NCBI GenBank assembly: GCA_015059905.1
Contig: SUZN01000001.1
Location: 372,001-436,000 of the forward strand
From: Rikenellaceae bacterium
GTDB lineage: Bacteria; Bacteroidota; Bacteroidia; Bacteroidales; Rikenellaceae
Reading direction: 5' to 3'
Length of the DNA: 64,000 nt
Shown here piece by piece: positions 41,794 through 51,938 of the stretch. The translations under genes were made by a program, and so were the position numbers. Position 1 is the first letter of the stretch, and the number at the start of each line of letters is the position of its first letter. The notes beneath the pieces were generated by a model. It saw nothing but the letters and a program-made list of their open reading frames with translations, was not told the DNA's origin and did not search any database.

Positions 41794-42609
41794 ATGGGTA
41801 TTTTGGATAGTTTAGCTTCGTTGTGTGGCGATAATATCGCATCGCAAGAGATTACGCTTGCCGATGGTACGCCTGCGCTTCTGCTTGTAAACCCCACCAA
41901 GGTTGAGTGTGGTGTGGCGGAGCAGGGCGAGGAGTATATTATCGTTCTGCATACCCACGAGGGCGAATCGAAGCTTGTGATAGATATGATGCCCCACTCG
42001 AAGATTCGTATGGTGCAGGTGGCTTTGTCTGCGGCTGCGTGTCGTTGCGAGTTGCGCCAGCAGACGGGCAGCCAGAGCAGCGTGGTCAGCATCGCTGTGG
42101 GCGGTGGAAAGTTGGATTATGTGGTTGATTTGAATGGCTCTTATGCTGTAAGCTCGTTGCGTGCAGCCTTTTTGGCGGGCGATGAGGAGAGCGTAAAGGT
42201 TGGCGTAAGGGTAAACCATAACGTGTCGGACTGCAACAGCTTCTCTTTGGTTAAGGGTGTTGCTGGCGGCAAGGCGAAAGGCGAGTTTGAGGGTATGGTA
42301 TATGTTGCTCCCGATGCACAGCGCACCGATGCCGTGCAGACCTCTCGCAATATCGTCATTGGTAGCGAGGCGCGTATCAATACCAAGCCGCAGCTTGAGA
42401 TTTATGCCGACGATGTGAAGTGTTCGCACGGCGCAACAGTGGGTCAGCTCGATAGTGAGGCAGTGCTATATATGCGTCAGCGTGGTCTCTCGCTTGAGCA
42501 GGCGAAGCGTCTGCAAATAGAGGGCTTCGTGAGCGATATTGTCCTCGGCTCGCAACACTTTGGCGAGGCTCTGGCAGAGGAGCTTAATGCAAAACTTGAG
42601 AAGATTTAA
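41794..42609 (+). CDS. sufD: Fe-S assembly protein SufD, short form
   Basis: 271 residues from ATG 41794, shorter than the usual 430 or so: the N-terminal helical domain is missing. The beta-helix core and the C-terminal motif KCSHGATVGQLD (with the conserved His) and YMRQRGLS..EA are present. Start at 41746 would lie inside sufC. It pairs with SufB. The shortening may be a lineage trait rather than damage, as the frame is intact. Confidence 0.9.
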   Translation: MGILDSLASLCGDNIASQEITLADGTPALLLVNPTKVECGVAEQGEEYIIVLHTHEGESKLVIDMMPHSKIRMVQVALSAAACRCELRQQTGSQSSVVSIAVGGGKLDYVVDLNGSYAVSSLRAAFLAGDEESVKVGVRVNHNVSDCNSFSLVKGVAGGKAKGEFEGMVYVAPDAQRTDAVQTSRNIVIGSEARINTKPQLEIYADDVKCSHGATVGQLDSEAVLYMRQRGLSLEQAKRLQIEGFVSDIVLGSQHFGEALAEELNAKLEKI

Positions 42610-42610
42610 G

Positions 42611-43828
42611 ATGTTTGATGTCAATACCATACGCAAAGATTTCCCTATCCTTTCACGTCAGGTGAACGGCAAACCTCTGGTCTACCTCGACAGCGGAGCC
42701 ACAGCGCAGAAGCCCGAATGTGTGATTGAGGCGGTTAATCGTATGCACCGTGAGCAGAATGCCAATATCCATCGTGGTGTGCATCATCTTTCGGAGGAGG
42801 CGACCTCGATGTACGAAGCGGCACGCGAGCGAGTGCGTGAGTTTATCGGAGCTGCGGCGCGTGAGGAGGTTATCTTCACCGCTGGTGCGACAGCCTCGAT
42901 TAACACCGTTGCCTATGCGTGGGGCGAGGAGTTTTTGCATAGTGGCGACAATATTATAGTGAGCGAGATGGAGCACCACTCCAATATCGTTCCCTGGCAG
43001 CTCATAGCCCAGCGTAAGGGAGCCGAGTTGCGTGTGTTGCCGTTTGACGATGAGGGTCGCCTGATGATTGAGAAGCTGGATGAGCTGCTCGATACACGCA
43101 CCCGTATGGTGGCGGTTACGCAGGCTTCCAATACTCTCGGCACTCGTCCTGACCTGAAGACAATCATCGACAAGGCTCACTCTGTGGATGCTGTTGTGAT
43201 GGTTGATGGTTGCCAGGGCGTGGTGCACGGTGGGGTAGATGTCCAGGCGTTGGATTGTGATTTCTACGCCTTTTCGGGTCATAAGCTCTATGCCCCAACA
43301 GGTATCGGTGTGCTCTATGGCAAGCAGTCGTTGCTTGAGCAGATGCCTCCATTCTTGTGCGGTGGCGATATGGTCGATAGGGTATCGTTCGAGCGTACGA
43401 CCTATGCCCCTCTGCCACTGAAGTTTGAGGCTGGTACGGCAAATTTTGTCGGCGCCATAGGCTTGGGCGAGGCTGTCGGTTACCTCCAGACACTCGACCT
43501 TAAGGCTGTGGAGGAGTATGAGCGCGACCTGACCGCCTATGCTACCGAGTTGCTCTCCGCTATTGACGGCTTGAAGATTTACGGTACGACCGAAGATAAG
43601 TGTTCAATAGTGTCGTTTAATGTCGAGGGTGTTCACCCTTATGATATGGGTATGATACTCGATAAATTGGGTATAGCGGTGCGTACGGGTCAGCATTGTG
43701 CCGAGCCTGTGATGACGCACTATGGCGTGACGGGTATGTGTCGCGCATCGATGGCGATGTATAATACGCGTGAGGAGATTGAGGCGTTGCATAGAGGTGT
43801 GGAGCGCGCTGTGAGAATGTTGAGATAA
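42611..43828 (+). CDS. sufS: Cysteine desulfurase SufS
   Basis: PLP enzyme giving sulfur from cysteine. 405 residues from ATG 42611, 1 base after the sufD stop. The PLP Lys is in FSGHKLYAPTGIGVLYG, and the persulfide Cys is in RTGQHCAEP. ATEATSMYEAARERVREF-like sequence is seen at residues 60-80. No sufE or sufU is found in the window. Confidence 0.96.
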   Translation: MFDVNTIRKDFPILSRQVNGKPLVYLDSGATAQKPECVIEAVNRMHREQNANIHRGVHHLSEEATSMYEAARERVREFIGAAAREEVIFTAGATASINTVAYAWGEEFLHSGDNIIVSEMEHHSNIVPWQLIAQRKGAELRVLPFDDEGRLMIEKLDELLDTRTRMVAVTQASNTLGTRPDLKTIIDKAHSVDAVVMVDGCQGVVHGGVDVQALDCDFYAFSGHKLYAPTGIGVLYGKQSLLEQMPPFLCGGDMVDRVSFERTTYAPLPLKFEAGTANFVGAIGLGEAVGYLQTLDLKAVEEYERDLTAYATELLSAIDGLKIYGTTEDKCSIVSFNVEGVHPYDMGMILDKLGIAVRTGQHCAEPVMTHYGVTGMCRASMAMYNTREEIEALHRGVERAVRMLR

Positions 43829-43859
43829 GCAAGATAAAAACCAAACTAAAGAAGAAATT

Positions 43860-44537
43860 ATGTTTATAGTCCTTGAAGGAGTTGATGGCTCTGGCAAATC
43901 TACGCAGATTGCCAACCTGCGACAGTTGTTCGCCGAGCGAGGCATTGAGAGTGAGTATCTTCACTTTCCTCGTTTCGATGCTCCCTATTTTGGCGATTTG
44001 ATAGCTCGCTTTTTGCGTGGTGAGCTTGGCTCGATAGAGCAGGTTGACCCCTATATCGTGGCGCTGTTATATGCGGGCGATAGGCGTGATGCCGCAACAA
44101 AGATAAATGAGTGGCTCTCTGCGGGCAAGGTTGTGCTGGTCGATCGTTATGTCTATTCCAACGTAGGCTATCAGTGCGCGAAGATTGAGGATGCGGCGGA
44201 GCGCGAAAAGTTGCGTAAATGGATACTCGACCTTGAATTTGATTACTTCGCCATTCCTCGCCCTGATGTGTCACTTTTCCTGGATGTGCCATTTGCCTTC
44301 ACCGAGCGTAAACTCAAGGAGCAGCGCGAGGGTGATGACCGCGCCTATTTGCAGGGTAAGCAGGATATCCACGAGCAGTCGATGGATCTTCAGCGCAAGG
44401 TGCGTCAGGTATATATCGACGCAGCCGAATATGATGACCATATGCACGTTGTGGATTGCACCTCGGAGGGAGAGATGGCATCGCCAGCGGAGATATTTTC
44501 TCGTATAATGAAGGTCGTGGAGCCTTACATCAAATAA
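43860..44537 (+). CDS. tmk: Thymidylate kinase
   Basis: Phosphorylates dTMP to dTDP. The 225-residue protein has the P-loop EGVDGSGKSTQ near the start, the DRY-type motif VDRYVYSNVGYQ, and a LID with ERKLKEQREGDDRAYL. It is a slightly long member. It follows sufS by 31 bases and precedes the DoxX-like gene by 7. Confidence 0.95.
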   Translation: MFIVLEGVDGSGKSTQIANLRQLFAERGIESEYLHFPRFDAPYFGDLIARFLRGELGSIEQVDPYIVALLYAGDRRDAATKINEWLSAGKVVLVDRYVYSNVGYQCAKIEDAAEREKLRKWILDLEFDYFAIPRPDVSLFLDVPFAFTERKLKEQREGDDRAYLQGKQDIHEQSMDLQRKVRQVYIDAAEYDDHMHVVDCTSEGEMASPAEIFSRIMKVVEPYIK

Positions 44538-44544
44538 CGACAGA

Positions 44545-45672
44545 ATGAGCAGAAGCAAAGGATTAAAGATAGCATCAAACATTTGCACCATTATAGTGGG
44601 TCTGGTGTTTATCTTCTCGGGCTTTGTCAAGGTCATTGACCCTTGGGGAACGGCTCTGAAGGTGAACGAATACCTATCTATATATGGTATGGAGTGGCTC
44701 ACGCCCGCCTCAATGACCTTTTCAATATGGTTGTGTGGCGCAGAGCTTATGATGGGATTGATGCTCCTGTTTAGGGTGCGCACGCGCCTTATCTCCATCT
44801 TCGCACTGGTGTCGATGTCGTTCTTTACGGTTCTGACATTCTTGAGCGCAACGTGGATACCCGTAGAGGATTGTGGATGTTTTGGCGATGCGCTGAAGCT
44901 CACTCCCTGGGAGACCTTCTTCAAGAACCTTATTATTCTGCCGATGGTGGTTGTTATATGGTATCGCTATCGCCCTGATAAGATTTTAGTCTTTAAGCGC
45001 ATAGAGCTAGTGCTCACCTGCCTCTTTTTTACCATTGCTATGGGTCTGGGTGCTTATTGCTATTACCATAAGCCATTGGTTGATTTCCTTCCATATAAGA
45101 AGGGTGCCAACCTCTATGCAATGATTCAGTCACAGCACGACACAGGTAGCGAGGCAGTGTCGGAGGAGGAGTATGTGTTAATTTATCGCAATCGCCGCAC
45201 AGGCAAGCTGCGCGAGTTCTCCATTGACGACAAGGAGTGGCAGAATGACAAAAAGTGGGAGTGGGTCGAGACCCGAGTGGATAACGAGGCACCCACTGTG
45301 CAGACTCTTGTGAGCGAGTTCTCTTTGTCAGACGTTGAGGGTAACGTCACCGAGGAGATTCTCACCCGCCCAGGACGTGTCTATATGATTTGCGTAACCA
45401 ACTTCAGTAAGTTGAGAAAGCGCTGTGCTGCGCGTCTGCGTAGCGTTGTGGAGCGTGCCGAGGCGGAGGGTGCTTTGGTTGTGTGCCTCACACCACAGCC
45501 TTTGCGATATGTCACGCGTTACTCTTTCGATGGGTCCGATGAGGTAAGATGCTATAATATTGATGCTACCGTGATGAAGACTATGCTTCGTGCCGAGAAT
45601 GGTCTGGTGGTGCTCAACGATGGCGTTATCGAGGAGAAGTATAACTGCCGAAGCATTGATTTTATGGAGTAA
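44545..45672 (+). CDS. DoxX/MauE-like membrane protein with soluble C-domain
   Basis: A 375-residue protein with four helices in the first 150 residues. The DoxX/MauE pattern is SGFVKVIDPWGTALKVNEYL and EDCGCFGDALKLTPWETF (Cys-Gly-Cys). A fifth helix lies at about 155-175. The C-terminal part (about 245-375) looks thioredoxin-like without a CxxC (VYMICVTNFSKLRKRC). It resembles a Bacteroidales family of redox-linked membrane proteins. The role is not known. Confidence 0.75.
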   Translation: MSRSKGLKIASNICTIIVGLVFIFSGFVKVIDPWGTALKVNEYLSIYGMEWLTPASMTFSIWLCGAELMMGLMLLFRVRTRLISIFALVSMSFFTVLTFLSATWIPVEDCGCFGDALKLTPWETFFKNLIILPMVVVIWYRYRPDKILVFKRIELVLTCLFFTIAMGLGAYCYYHKPLVDFLPYKKGANLYAMIQSQHDTGSEAVSEEEYVLIYRNRRTGKLREFSIDDKEWQNDKKWEWVETRVDNEAPTVQTLVSEFSLSDVEGNVTEEILTRPGRVYMICVTNFSKLRKRCAARLRSVVERAEAEGALVVCLTPQPLRYVTRYSFDGSDEVRCYNIDATVMKTMLRAENGLVVLNDGVIEEKYNCRSIDFME

Positions 45673-45700
45673 CGATGCTTACATATTAGTTTGGTATAGA

Positions 45701-45734
45701 AATTGACTTTCCAGCAAGGGAAGTCAATTTTTTT
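45701..45734 (+). terminator. Intrinsic terminator after the DoxX-like gene
   Basis: AATTGACTTTCC, loop AGCA, GGGAAGTCAATT and a run of T. It separates the tmk unit from the efflux operon. Confidence 0.8.
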
Positions 45735-45739
45735 GTTTT

Positions 45740-46780
45740 ATGTGCAGACCAATACTTTTTCTATTGTTATGTGTAACGCTGCAGGGCTCGTGTGGAAGAC
45801 GAGTTGAGAATGACCTCGATAGAGTCCGTAGTGTCAAGGTTGTCACGGCGCGTGATGTCGGTTATGTAGATCGTGATTTTGCGGGTATGTCCACCGCTGA
45901 TGATGCCACAATGCTCGCCTTCAAACTCTCGGGTCAGGTGGCGAGTGTCGATGTAGGCAAGGGCGATTTTGTGCGCCGAGGCGAACTGCTGGCGCAACTT
46001 GACCCGCGCGATGTTGAGTTGCAGGTTGCATCCGACCGTTCACAGTTTGAGCGCGCCACCTCGCAGTATGAACGTATGCGTCGTCTGCTGGAGCGCAATG
46101 CCGTGTCGCAGCAGGATGTCGAGGCGGCTGAGGCAGCGTATGTGCAGGCTCGCTCGAAGTATGAGAATTCGCGCGATTTGCTTGCCCAGACCAAGCTGCG
46201 CGCTCCATTTGATGGCGTTATTGAACGCACCTATGTCGATGCCTACCAGCGTGTAGAGTCGGGGCAGACTATCCTGCGATTGGTAAACCCGATAAGCACC
46301 ACCGTTGAGTTTACGATGTCGGAGAAGAGTATGTCGGTGCTTGCCGATAGCTCGTCGCGTTACTTCGTGCGTTTTGATAACTATCCCGACCTTCTCTTTT
46401 CGGCTCGCCTTGACAGCTATGCCAAGACAGCATCCGATGCATCGGGATTTCCTGTGTCACTCAAGCTCAATAAGGCGGAGTTACAAGGCGTAAGCATATC
46501 GCCTGGAATGACTTGTCAGGTGATGATTCGCACCGCCGACAACCTTGCTGGCGAGGTCGAGGTTCCTCTCACCGCCATCTACGCCCCTGCGCAGGGTGGT
46601 ACATATGTGTGGGTTGTGGATAAGGAGTCGCGTGTGGAGTTGCGCAAGGTCGTGCTTGGCGAACTTTTGGGGCGCGATATGGTGAGCATCAGGCAGGGAT
46701 TGAACTCTGGCGATGAGGTCGTCACGGCGGGCGTGTATCGTCTGCGTGAGGGCGAGCAAGTGAAAATCTTAAATCCTTAA
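45740..46780 (+). CDS. RND efflux periplasmic adaptor lipoprotein
   Basis: A membrane-fusion protein, 346 residues, with lipobox LQGSC (Cys18). The lipoyl halves are KLSGQVASVDVGKGDFVRRG and LRAPFDGVIERTYVDA, a coiled hairpin lies between, and beta-barrel and membrane-proximal domains follow. It joins the RND pump (46785) to the TolC-like channel (49822). It has a very short gap (5 bases) to the pump gene. Confidence 0.92.
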   Translation: MCRPILFLLLCVTLQGSCGRRVENDLDRVRSVKVVTARDVGYVDRDFAGMSTADDATMLAFKLSGQVASVDVGKGDFVRRGELLAQLDPRDVELQVASDRSQFERATSQYERMRRLLERNAVSQQDVEAAEAAYVQARSKYENSRDLLAQTKLRAPFDGVIERTYVDAYQRVESGQTILRLVNPISTTVEFTMSEKSMSVLADSSSRYFVRFDNYPDLLFSARLDSYAKTASDASGFPVSLKLNKAELQGVSISPGMTCQVMIRTADNLAGEVEVPLTAIYAPAQGGTYVWVVDKESRVELRKVVLGELLGRDMVSIRQGLNSGDEVVTAGVYRLREGEQVKILNP

Positions 46781-46784
46781 GTCT

Positions 46785-49700
46785 ATGTCTATTACCGATT
46801 ACTCGATGCGCCACCGCAGTGTCGTGTGGTTTATCCTTGCTCTTTGTCTTGCAGGGGGCGTGTGGGCGTTTGTCAAGATGGGCAAGAAGGAGGATTCAAC
46901 CTTTGTGCTGAAGAGCGCTGTTGTTACGTGTGAATATCCTGGTGCTACACCGCTTGAGGTCGAGCAACTCATCACCGAACCTATCGGTCGTGAGCTGCAA
47001 TCTATGCGTAGGGTTAAGAAACTCACCTCGGAGTCCTATTATGGGCTATCGCGTATAATGGTGGAGTTGGAATCTGGAACGCCTGCGAAAGATATCCCGC
47101 AACTATGGGATGAACTGCGCCGCAAGGTGCTTAATATCTCTTCGCAACTGCCCACAGGCGCTGGGACTGTCGTTGTGAATGATGATTTCGGCGATGTCTA
47201 TGGACTCTATTATGGTTTGGTTGCCGACGATGGCTTTTCGTGGAGCGAGATACATGAGTGGGCGCAGCGCATCAAACGGCAATTAGTCCCCATCGAGGGC
47301 GTGCAGAAGGTGGCGCTGATGGGCGAGCAGATGCCTGTGATAAATATCTATATCACGCGCTCAACGCTGGCTAATTTTGCAATCACGCCCGATATGATTG
47401 AGGCGATGATATCGCAGCAGAACAGCGTAGTACAGACGGGTGAGATTGTAGCGGGTGAGGAGCGTGTTATTGTGCTCGAAACGGGTGTATATAACACTAT
47501 CGAAGATATTGCCAATCAGTTGCTTATCGCGCCCAATGGTCAGCAGTTCCGTCTGGGCGATGTGGCTCGCATCGAACAGGGTTATGCCACTCCGCCGCAG
47601 ACCATTATGAGCGTCAATGGCGAACGTGCGGTGGGCATAGGCGTATCGTCAAGTGCCGAGGCAGATGTTGTGCAGCTTGGTGCTACGGTGAGCGAGCAAC
47701 TGCAACGGTTGCAGGCACAGATGCCTGTTGGTCTGGAGGTGGTCTCGCTCTATCCCGAGGATGATATTGCCCGCGAGGCGAATTTGAGTTTTATGCTCAA
47801 CCTGCTTGAGTCGGTCGCTATTGTGATAGTGGTCATTATGTTTGCTATGGGGCTTCGTAGCGGTGTGCTGATTGGCTCGTCGCTGATATTTACCATCGGT
47901 GGCACAATGCTCCTTATGTATATGCTGGGCGAGGGTATCAACCGCACCTCACTTGCTGGTTTTATCATCGCTATGGGAATGTTGGTGGATAACGCTATTG
48001 TCGTGGCGGATAATGCCCGCCTTGCAGTTTCGGGCGGTATGCCGCCGCAAAAGGCATTCTCGGTGGCTGCCGACCAGCCGAAATGGAGTCTGTTGGGCGC
48101 TACCCTGATAGCCATATTCTCATTTCTGCCCCTATACCTCGCACCCTCGGCTGTAGCGGAGATTGTGAAGCCATTGTTTGTGGTTGTAGCCCTTTCGCTC
48201 TTGATTAGCTGGGTGTTGGCGCTTACGCAGGTGCCGATGTTTGGTGCAGGAATGATACACTCTGCTGCGTCGCAGCAAAACGAGTCGCAGATGAAGTGGT
48301 TTGGACGTTTGCTGGAGCGTGCGATAAACCATCGTTGGTGGGTTGTTGTGGGCGTTGTGGCGATGTTTGTCTGTTCGGTCGTGGTTATGGGTGTTATGCC
48401 ACAAAACTTCTTTCCACAGCTTGATAAGCCCTATTTCCGTGCCGATGTAATCCTCCCCGAAGGTTATGATATCTCCTCTACGCAGCAGCATCTCGATACA
48501 ATGAGCGAGTGGCTGGGTCGTCAGGCGGAGGTGGAGCGAGTCTCTACGACGGCAGGGACAACTCCCTTGCGATACTATCTGGCAAGCGGCAGCGTGGCTC
48601 TACGCCCCAACTTTGGCAATCTGCTTGTTGAACTCAAACGCAAGAAGGATAGCGAGCCTGTGCGCCAGCGCTTTAGAGCCTATGTCGAGGCTACCTTCCC
48701 CGATGTGTGGTTGCGCTCCTCGTTGTTCAAGCTCTCGCCCGTGCCTGATGCAACCATCGAGGTGGGTTTTGTGGGCGAAAATATAGATACTCTGCTGCAC
48801 CTCACCCATCAGGTCGAGCAGATTATGTGGCAGACAAAAGAGCTGACCAACATTCGCAATAGTTGGGGAAATCGTGTGGCGACGTGGTTGCCTGTATATT
48901 CCCAAATCAAGGGTCAGCGCATAGGTGTGGGGCGTAGTCGTATGGCTCAATGGGTCACGCTTGCTACCGAAGGCTATCCGATGGGGCAGTTTCGTCGTGG
49001 CGATGAGGTGATGCCTATCTTGCTTAAGGATGATGATATTGCAACTTATAATCTCTCCAATCTGCAATCGCTGCCAATCTTTTCACAAGGCGGCAACGTC
49101 TATTCTATCGAGCAGGCGGTGAATCGTTTCGATTTGGATTTCAGGGGCGGTGTGATTAAGCGTTACAACCGCCAGCGAGTAATGAAGGCGCAGTGTGACC
49201 CCAGGGAGGGTGTGAATACCATTCGTGCCACCGAGCAACTGCTCAAGCGCGTTAGGCGTGAGGTGACACTCCCCGAGGGGTATGAATTGAAGATTTTTGG
49301 CGAGCAGGAGTCGCAGGCGGAGTCGAACGAGGCTCTGGGGAAGAATATGCCGCTTGCGCTGGTGGCGATTTTTATCGTGCTGTTGCTGTTGTTTAACAAT
49401 TTCCGCGACCCTGTGATAATTCTGCTTATGACTCCGCTGATTTTTATTGGCGTGGTTGTCGGATTGGTGCTGACTGGCAATCAGTTTGATTTTTTCTCTC
49501 TGCTGGGGCTGCTGGGATTGGTCGGGATGAATGTCAAGAATGGCGTTATCCTGCTCGATGCTATTCGCTCCAAACTCTCCTTGGGCGTACCTCCCCGTGA
49601 GGCTATTGTGGCGGCAGCGCAGAGTCGTCTGTTGCCTGTGTCGCTTGCCTCTATAACGACAATACTTGCACTCATTCCGCTGCTCTTTGACTCTCTGTTC

Positions 49701-49820
49701 TCGAGTATGGCGGCGACGATTATGGGTGGTTTGTTTGTTGCTACCGCACTTACGATGATGGTACTGCCTGTGGCATATGCCATAGCACACGGAGTGAAAA
49801 ACGAAAAAAGTAATTCCTAA
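46785..49820 (+). CDS. RND multidrug-type efflux pump, inner membrane subunit
   Basis: A 1011-residue AcrB/MexB-type (HAE1-like) transporter with twelve membrane helices and two large periplasmic loops. The N-terminus (MSITDYSMRHRSVVWFILA) fits. The proton-relay Asp pair is in ...GMLVDNAIVVADNARL, and the second half has NVKNGVILLDAIRSKLS. Substrates are not predictable. It is the second gene of the adaptor-pump-channel operon; the TolC gene starts one base later. Confidence 0.95.
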   Translation: MSITDYSMRHRSVVWFILALCLAGGVWAFVKMGKKEDSTFVLKSAVVTCEYPGATPLEVEQLITEPIGRELQSMRRVKKLTSESYYGLSRIMVELESGTPAKDIPQLWDELRRKVLNISSQLPTGAGTVVVNDDFGDVYGLYYGLVADDGFSWSEIHEWAQRIKRQLVPIEGVQKVALMGEQMPVINIYITRSTLANFAITPDMIEAMISQQNSVVQTGEIVAGEERVIVLETGVYNTIEDIANQLLIAPNGQQFRLGDVARIEQGYATPPQTIMSVNGERAVGIGVSSSAEADVVQLGATVSEQLQRLQAQMPVGLEVVSLYPEDDIAREANLSFMLNLLESVAIVIVVIMFAMGLRSGVLIGSSLIFTIGGTMLLMYMLGEGINRTSLAGFIIAMGMLVDNAIVVADNARLAVSGGMPPQKAFSVAADQPKWSLLGATLIAIFSFLPLYLAPSAVAEIVKPLFVVVALSLLISWVLALTQVPMFGAGMIHSAASQQNESQMKWFGRLLERAINHRWWVVVGVVAMFVCSVVVMGVMPQNFFPQLDKPYFRADVILPEGYDISSTQQHLDTMSEWLGRQAEVERVSTTAGTTPLRYYLASGSVALRPNFGNLLVELKRKKDSEPVRQRFRAYVEATFPDVWLRSSLFKLSPVPDATIEVGFVGENIDTLLHLTHQVEQIMWQTKELTNIRNSWGNRVATWLPVYSQIKGQRIGVGRSRMAQWVTLATEGYPMGQFRRGDEVMPILLKDDDIATYNLSNLQSLPIFSQGGNVYSIEQAVNRFDLDFRGGVIKRYNRQRVMKAQCDPREGVNTIRATEQLLKRVRREVTLPEGYELKIFGEQESQAESNEALGKNMPLALVAIFIVLLLLFNNFRDPVIILLMTPLIFIGVVVGLVLTGNQFDFFSLLGLLGLVGMNVKNGVILLDAIRSKLSLGVPPREAIVAAAQSRLLPVSLASITTILALIPLLFDSLFSSMAATIMGGLFVATALTMMVLPVAYAIAHGVKNEKSNS

Positions 49821-49821
49821 T

Positions 49822-51069
49822 ATGAAGGCAAAAATATTTCTCATCTTTGTGGCGGCTGTGACCTGCCTCAAAGTGCAGGCGCAAATATCCATTGAGGAGT
49901 ATCGCAGCATAGTCCTCGAGCGTAGCCTTGAACTGCAAAATGCCGAGGCGCAGTCTGAAAAGCTACTCTCCGAGAGTGCCAAGCAGCGCACCGCTTTTCT
50001 ACCCTCACTCTCGGCAAGTGGAAGTTTTACAACCGACTTCAAGCGTAATGATGGAGCCGATTTGTGGGGTTTCAGCGTGGAGCCTCGCATCGAGCAGACG
50101 ATATATGCTGGTGGTGGGGTGCGAGCAGCCTATCGTCAGGCGCTGACACGCTACGCTGGCTCATTGCAGGATGGCGAGCAGGTGGCACTTGAGGTGCGTT
50201 TTGCGGCAGATAATGCCTATTGGATGGTCTCGGCGATGCAGCTTTACAAGGCGGCAACCGAGGAGTATGTGTCGCTTATTCGTTCTCTGTATGATGTTGT
50301 GCAGGAGCGTTACAGCGAGGGCTATGTTGCCAAGGGAGATTTGTTGCAGGTCGAGGCACGTTTGAGTGATGCCGAATTTTCGCTTATAGCTTCACAGAAT
50401 AACTACGAAGTGGCGCTGCATCGATTTAATAGTCTGCGGCGTGAAGATGATGCGGAAAGCGTGGTGCTAATAAATTCTATAATAGACAGTTTGGTTGTAC
50501 CACTTCGAGTATCGCTTGAACAGATTGTAGCTCGCCGACCCGATGTGCAGAGTGCCAAATCCTCTATCCTTGCCGCCGAGGCGGGAGTGGATGTTGCGCG
50601 CTCCTCGTTTAACCCCTCGCTGAAGGCGGGTGTGAGTGGCTCGTGGCAGACCTATTCGCCCAATCAGTCGGGCAAGACCTATCTCGATGGTGCACTGGTT
50701 GTGGGTGTTAGTGTGCCCATCTTCCATTGGCGCGAACGTCGTCACGCGGTGTCGGCGGCAAAGCAGGGTGTCAGGCAGGCAGGGATTGCGCTGGAGCAAC
50801 TATATGAGGATGTGTCGCTTGAAGAGGCGGATGGCTGGAGTGCCTTGCTAAGCAGTTATTCGCAGATGCAGTCATCGCTCAAGAATGTCGAGATTGCCAG
50901 CGAAAACCTCTCTATCTCGACCTACTCCTATCAGGAGGGTCAGGCGACGGTGCTGGATGTCTTGCAGGCGCAGTTGAGCTGGATACAAATCTACACCAAC
51001 GCCATCACCGCCCGCTATAACTATGCTGTAGCATGGTCCGCCTATCGCCGCATAACAGCTGCCGAATAG
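49822..51069 (+). CDS. TolC-like outer membrane efflux channel
   Basis: A 415-residue protein with signal peptide MKAKIFLIFVAAVTCLKVQA and two OEP repeats of long helices. Motifs are SLELQNAEAQSEKLLSESAK, RYSEGYVAKGDLLQVEARLS and YQEGQATVLDVLQAQLSW. It is the outer membrane exit duct of the operon. Confidence 0.93.
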   Translation: MKAKIFLIFVAAVTCLKVQAQISIEEYRSIVLERSLELQNAEAQSEKLLSESAKQRTAFLPSLSASGSFTTDFKRNDGADLWGFSVEPRIEQTIYAGGGVRAAYRQALTRYAGSLQDGEQVALEVRFAADNAYWMVSAMQLYKAATEEYVSLIRSLYDVVQERYSEGYVAKGDLLQVEARLSDAEFSLIASQNNYEVALHRFNSLRREDDAESVVLINSIIDSLVVPLRVSLEQIVARRPDVQSAKSSILAAEAGVDVARSSFNPSLKAGVSGSWQTYSPNQSGKTYLDGALVVGVSVPIFHWRERRHAVSAAKQGVRQAGIALEQLYEDVSLEEADGWSALLSSYSQMQSSLKNVEIASENLSISTYSYQEGQATVLDVLQAQLSWIQIYTNAITARYNYAVAWSAYRRITAAE

Positions 51070-51087
51070 TATAAAAATTCTAACAAG

Positions 51088-51130
51088 AAAATAGGTTGCC
51101 CAACAAAAAATGTGCTGGGCAACCTATTTT
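51088..51130. terminator. Bidirectional terminator
   Basis: AAAATAGGTTGCCCA pairs TGGGCAACCTATTTT perfectly (15 pairs) around a 13-base loop. It lies between the convergent TolC gene and the hypothetical gene at 51138. Confidence 0.85.
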
Positions 51131-51137
51131 GCATAAA

Positions 51138-51938
51138 TCAGTTTCTGCGATTTTGCGATTTATACTCCTTTATCATCTCTTTTTCTTTATCCTCAAGTCT
51201 TTTCAAAAACTCCTCGGAGGTTGGGTGGAACTCTTTGAACTCTACCTCCGACTTTTTTATTCCGAGTGCTCGGCGTAGGCGAGGGTAGTATTTCATACGT
51301 TCTGCTCTGGATGGGAGGTATATGTCAAATTCATACCACGCCAAAGCCTCGATGGCTTTGCAATCCATATAGCTTTGCGAAAGGTTACACCCATTTACCT
51401 TGAAATGTCGTTTTACCGCCTCTTCCATTCTGTGGTAAGTCTCAATTGGTATCTTTCGATAAACGGGATGATTTGTTATTTGAAATCCCACCTCATCAAT
51501 AATTCCATCGCTTCCCCTTACCTTAAGACTTATCATCTTCTGGTTTATGTAGAACTCTCTTAACTGCTCTTTTGAAAATGTTTCAAACAAAACTCTCTCT
51601 AATTGTCTATAATTTTGTCGTGTAAAGTAGTAGATAAACATATTTCGATGGAGATATTTGCCGTTCTTAAACTGCATTCTAGAACCGAACTTTTTATTAT
51701 TCACATTTTCTATGAGAATGCTATAGTATTCTACTCTGTTTGCTTCATATTCACTTCGTAATATTGTGTGTGAAAAGTTGTCGTGTTTGATTGTGTCAAT
51801 CTTCCCTCCTTGCTCTATAAACCGATTTGCATAATATTCCCTACTTCGGATTGGAACGGATGGCTCTATTATATCTTGCGAGAAAGATTTGGTACATATT
51901 GTGGCGAATATCCATAAAATAACAAAAAATCGGTTCAT
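51138..51938 (-). CDS. Secreted hypothetical protein
   Basis: A 266-residue protein with signal peptide MNRFFVILWIFATICTKSFS. The mature part is mixed alpha/beta with a Lys/Glu-rich C-terminal helix (EEFLKRLEDKEKEMIKEYKS). Not recognised. Base composition is more AT-rich than its neighbours, which may mean transfer. Its start at 51938 is followed on the coding strand by a normal signal peptide. Confidence 0.6.
   Translation of the reverse strand: MNRFFVILWIFATICTKSFSQDIIEPSVPIRSREYYANRFIEQGGKIDTIKHDNFSHTILRSEYEANRVEYYSILIENVNNKKFGSRMQFKNGKYLHRNMFIYYFTRQNYRQLERVLFETFSKEQLREFYINQKMISLKVRGSDGIIDEVGFQITNHPVYRKIPIETYHRMEEAVKRHFKVNGCNLSQSYMDCKAIEALAWYEFDIYLPSRAERMKYYPRLRRALGIKKSEVEFKEFHPTSEEFLKRLEDKEKEMIKEYKSQNRRN

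Noticed and set aside
49083..50090. A 335-codon open frame on the minus strand
   Set aside because: It is antisense to the RND pump and the TolC gene and shows no domain pattern.
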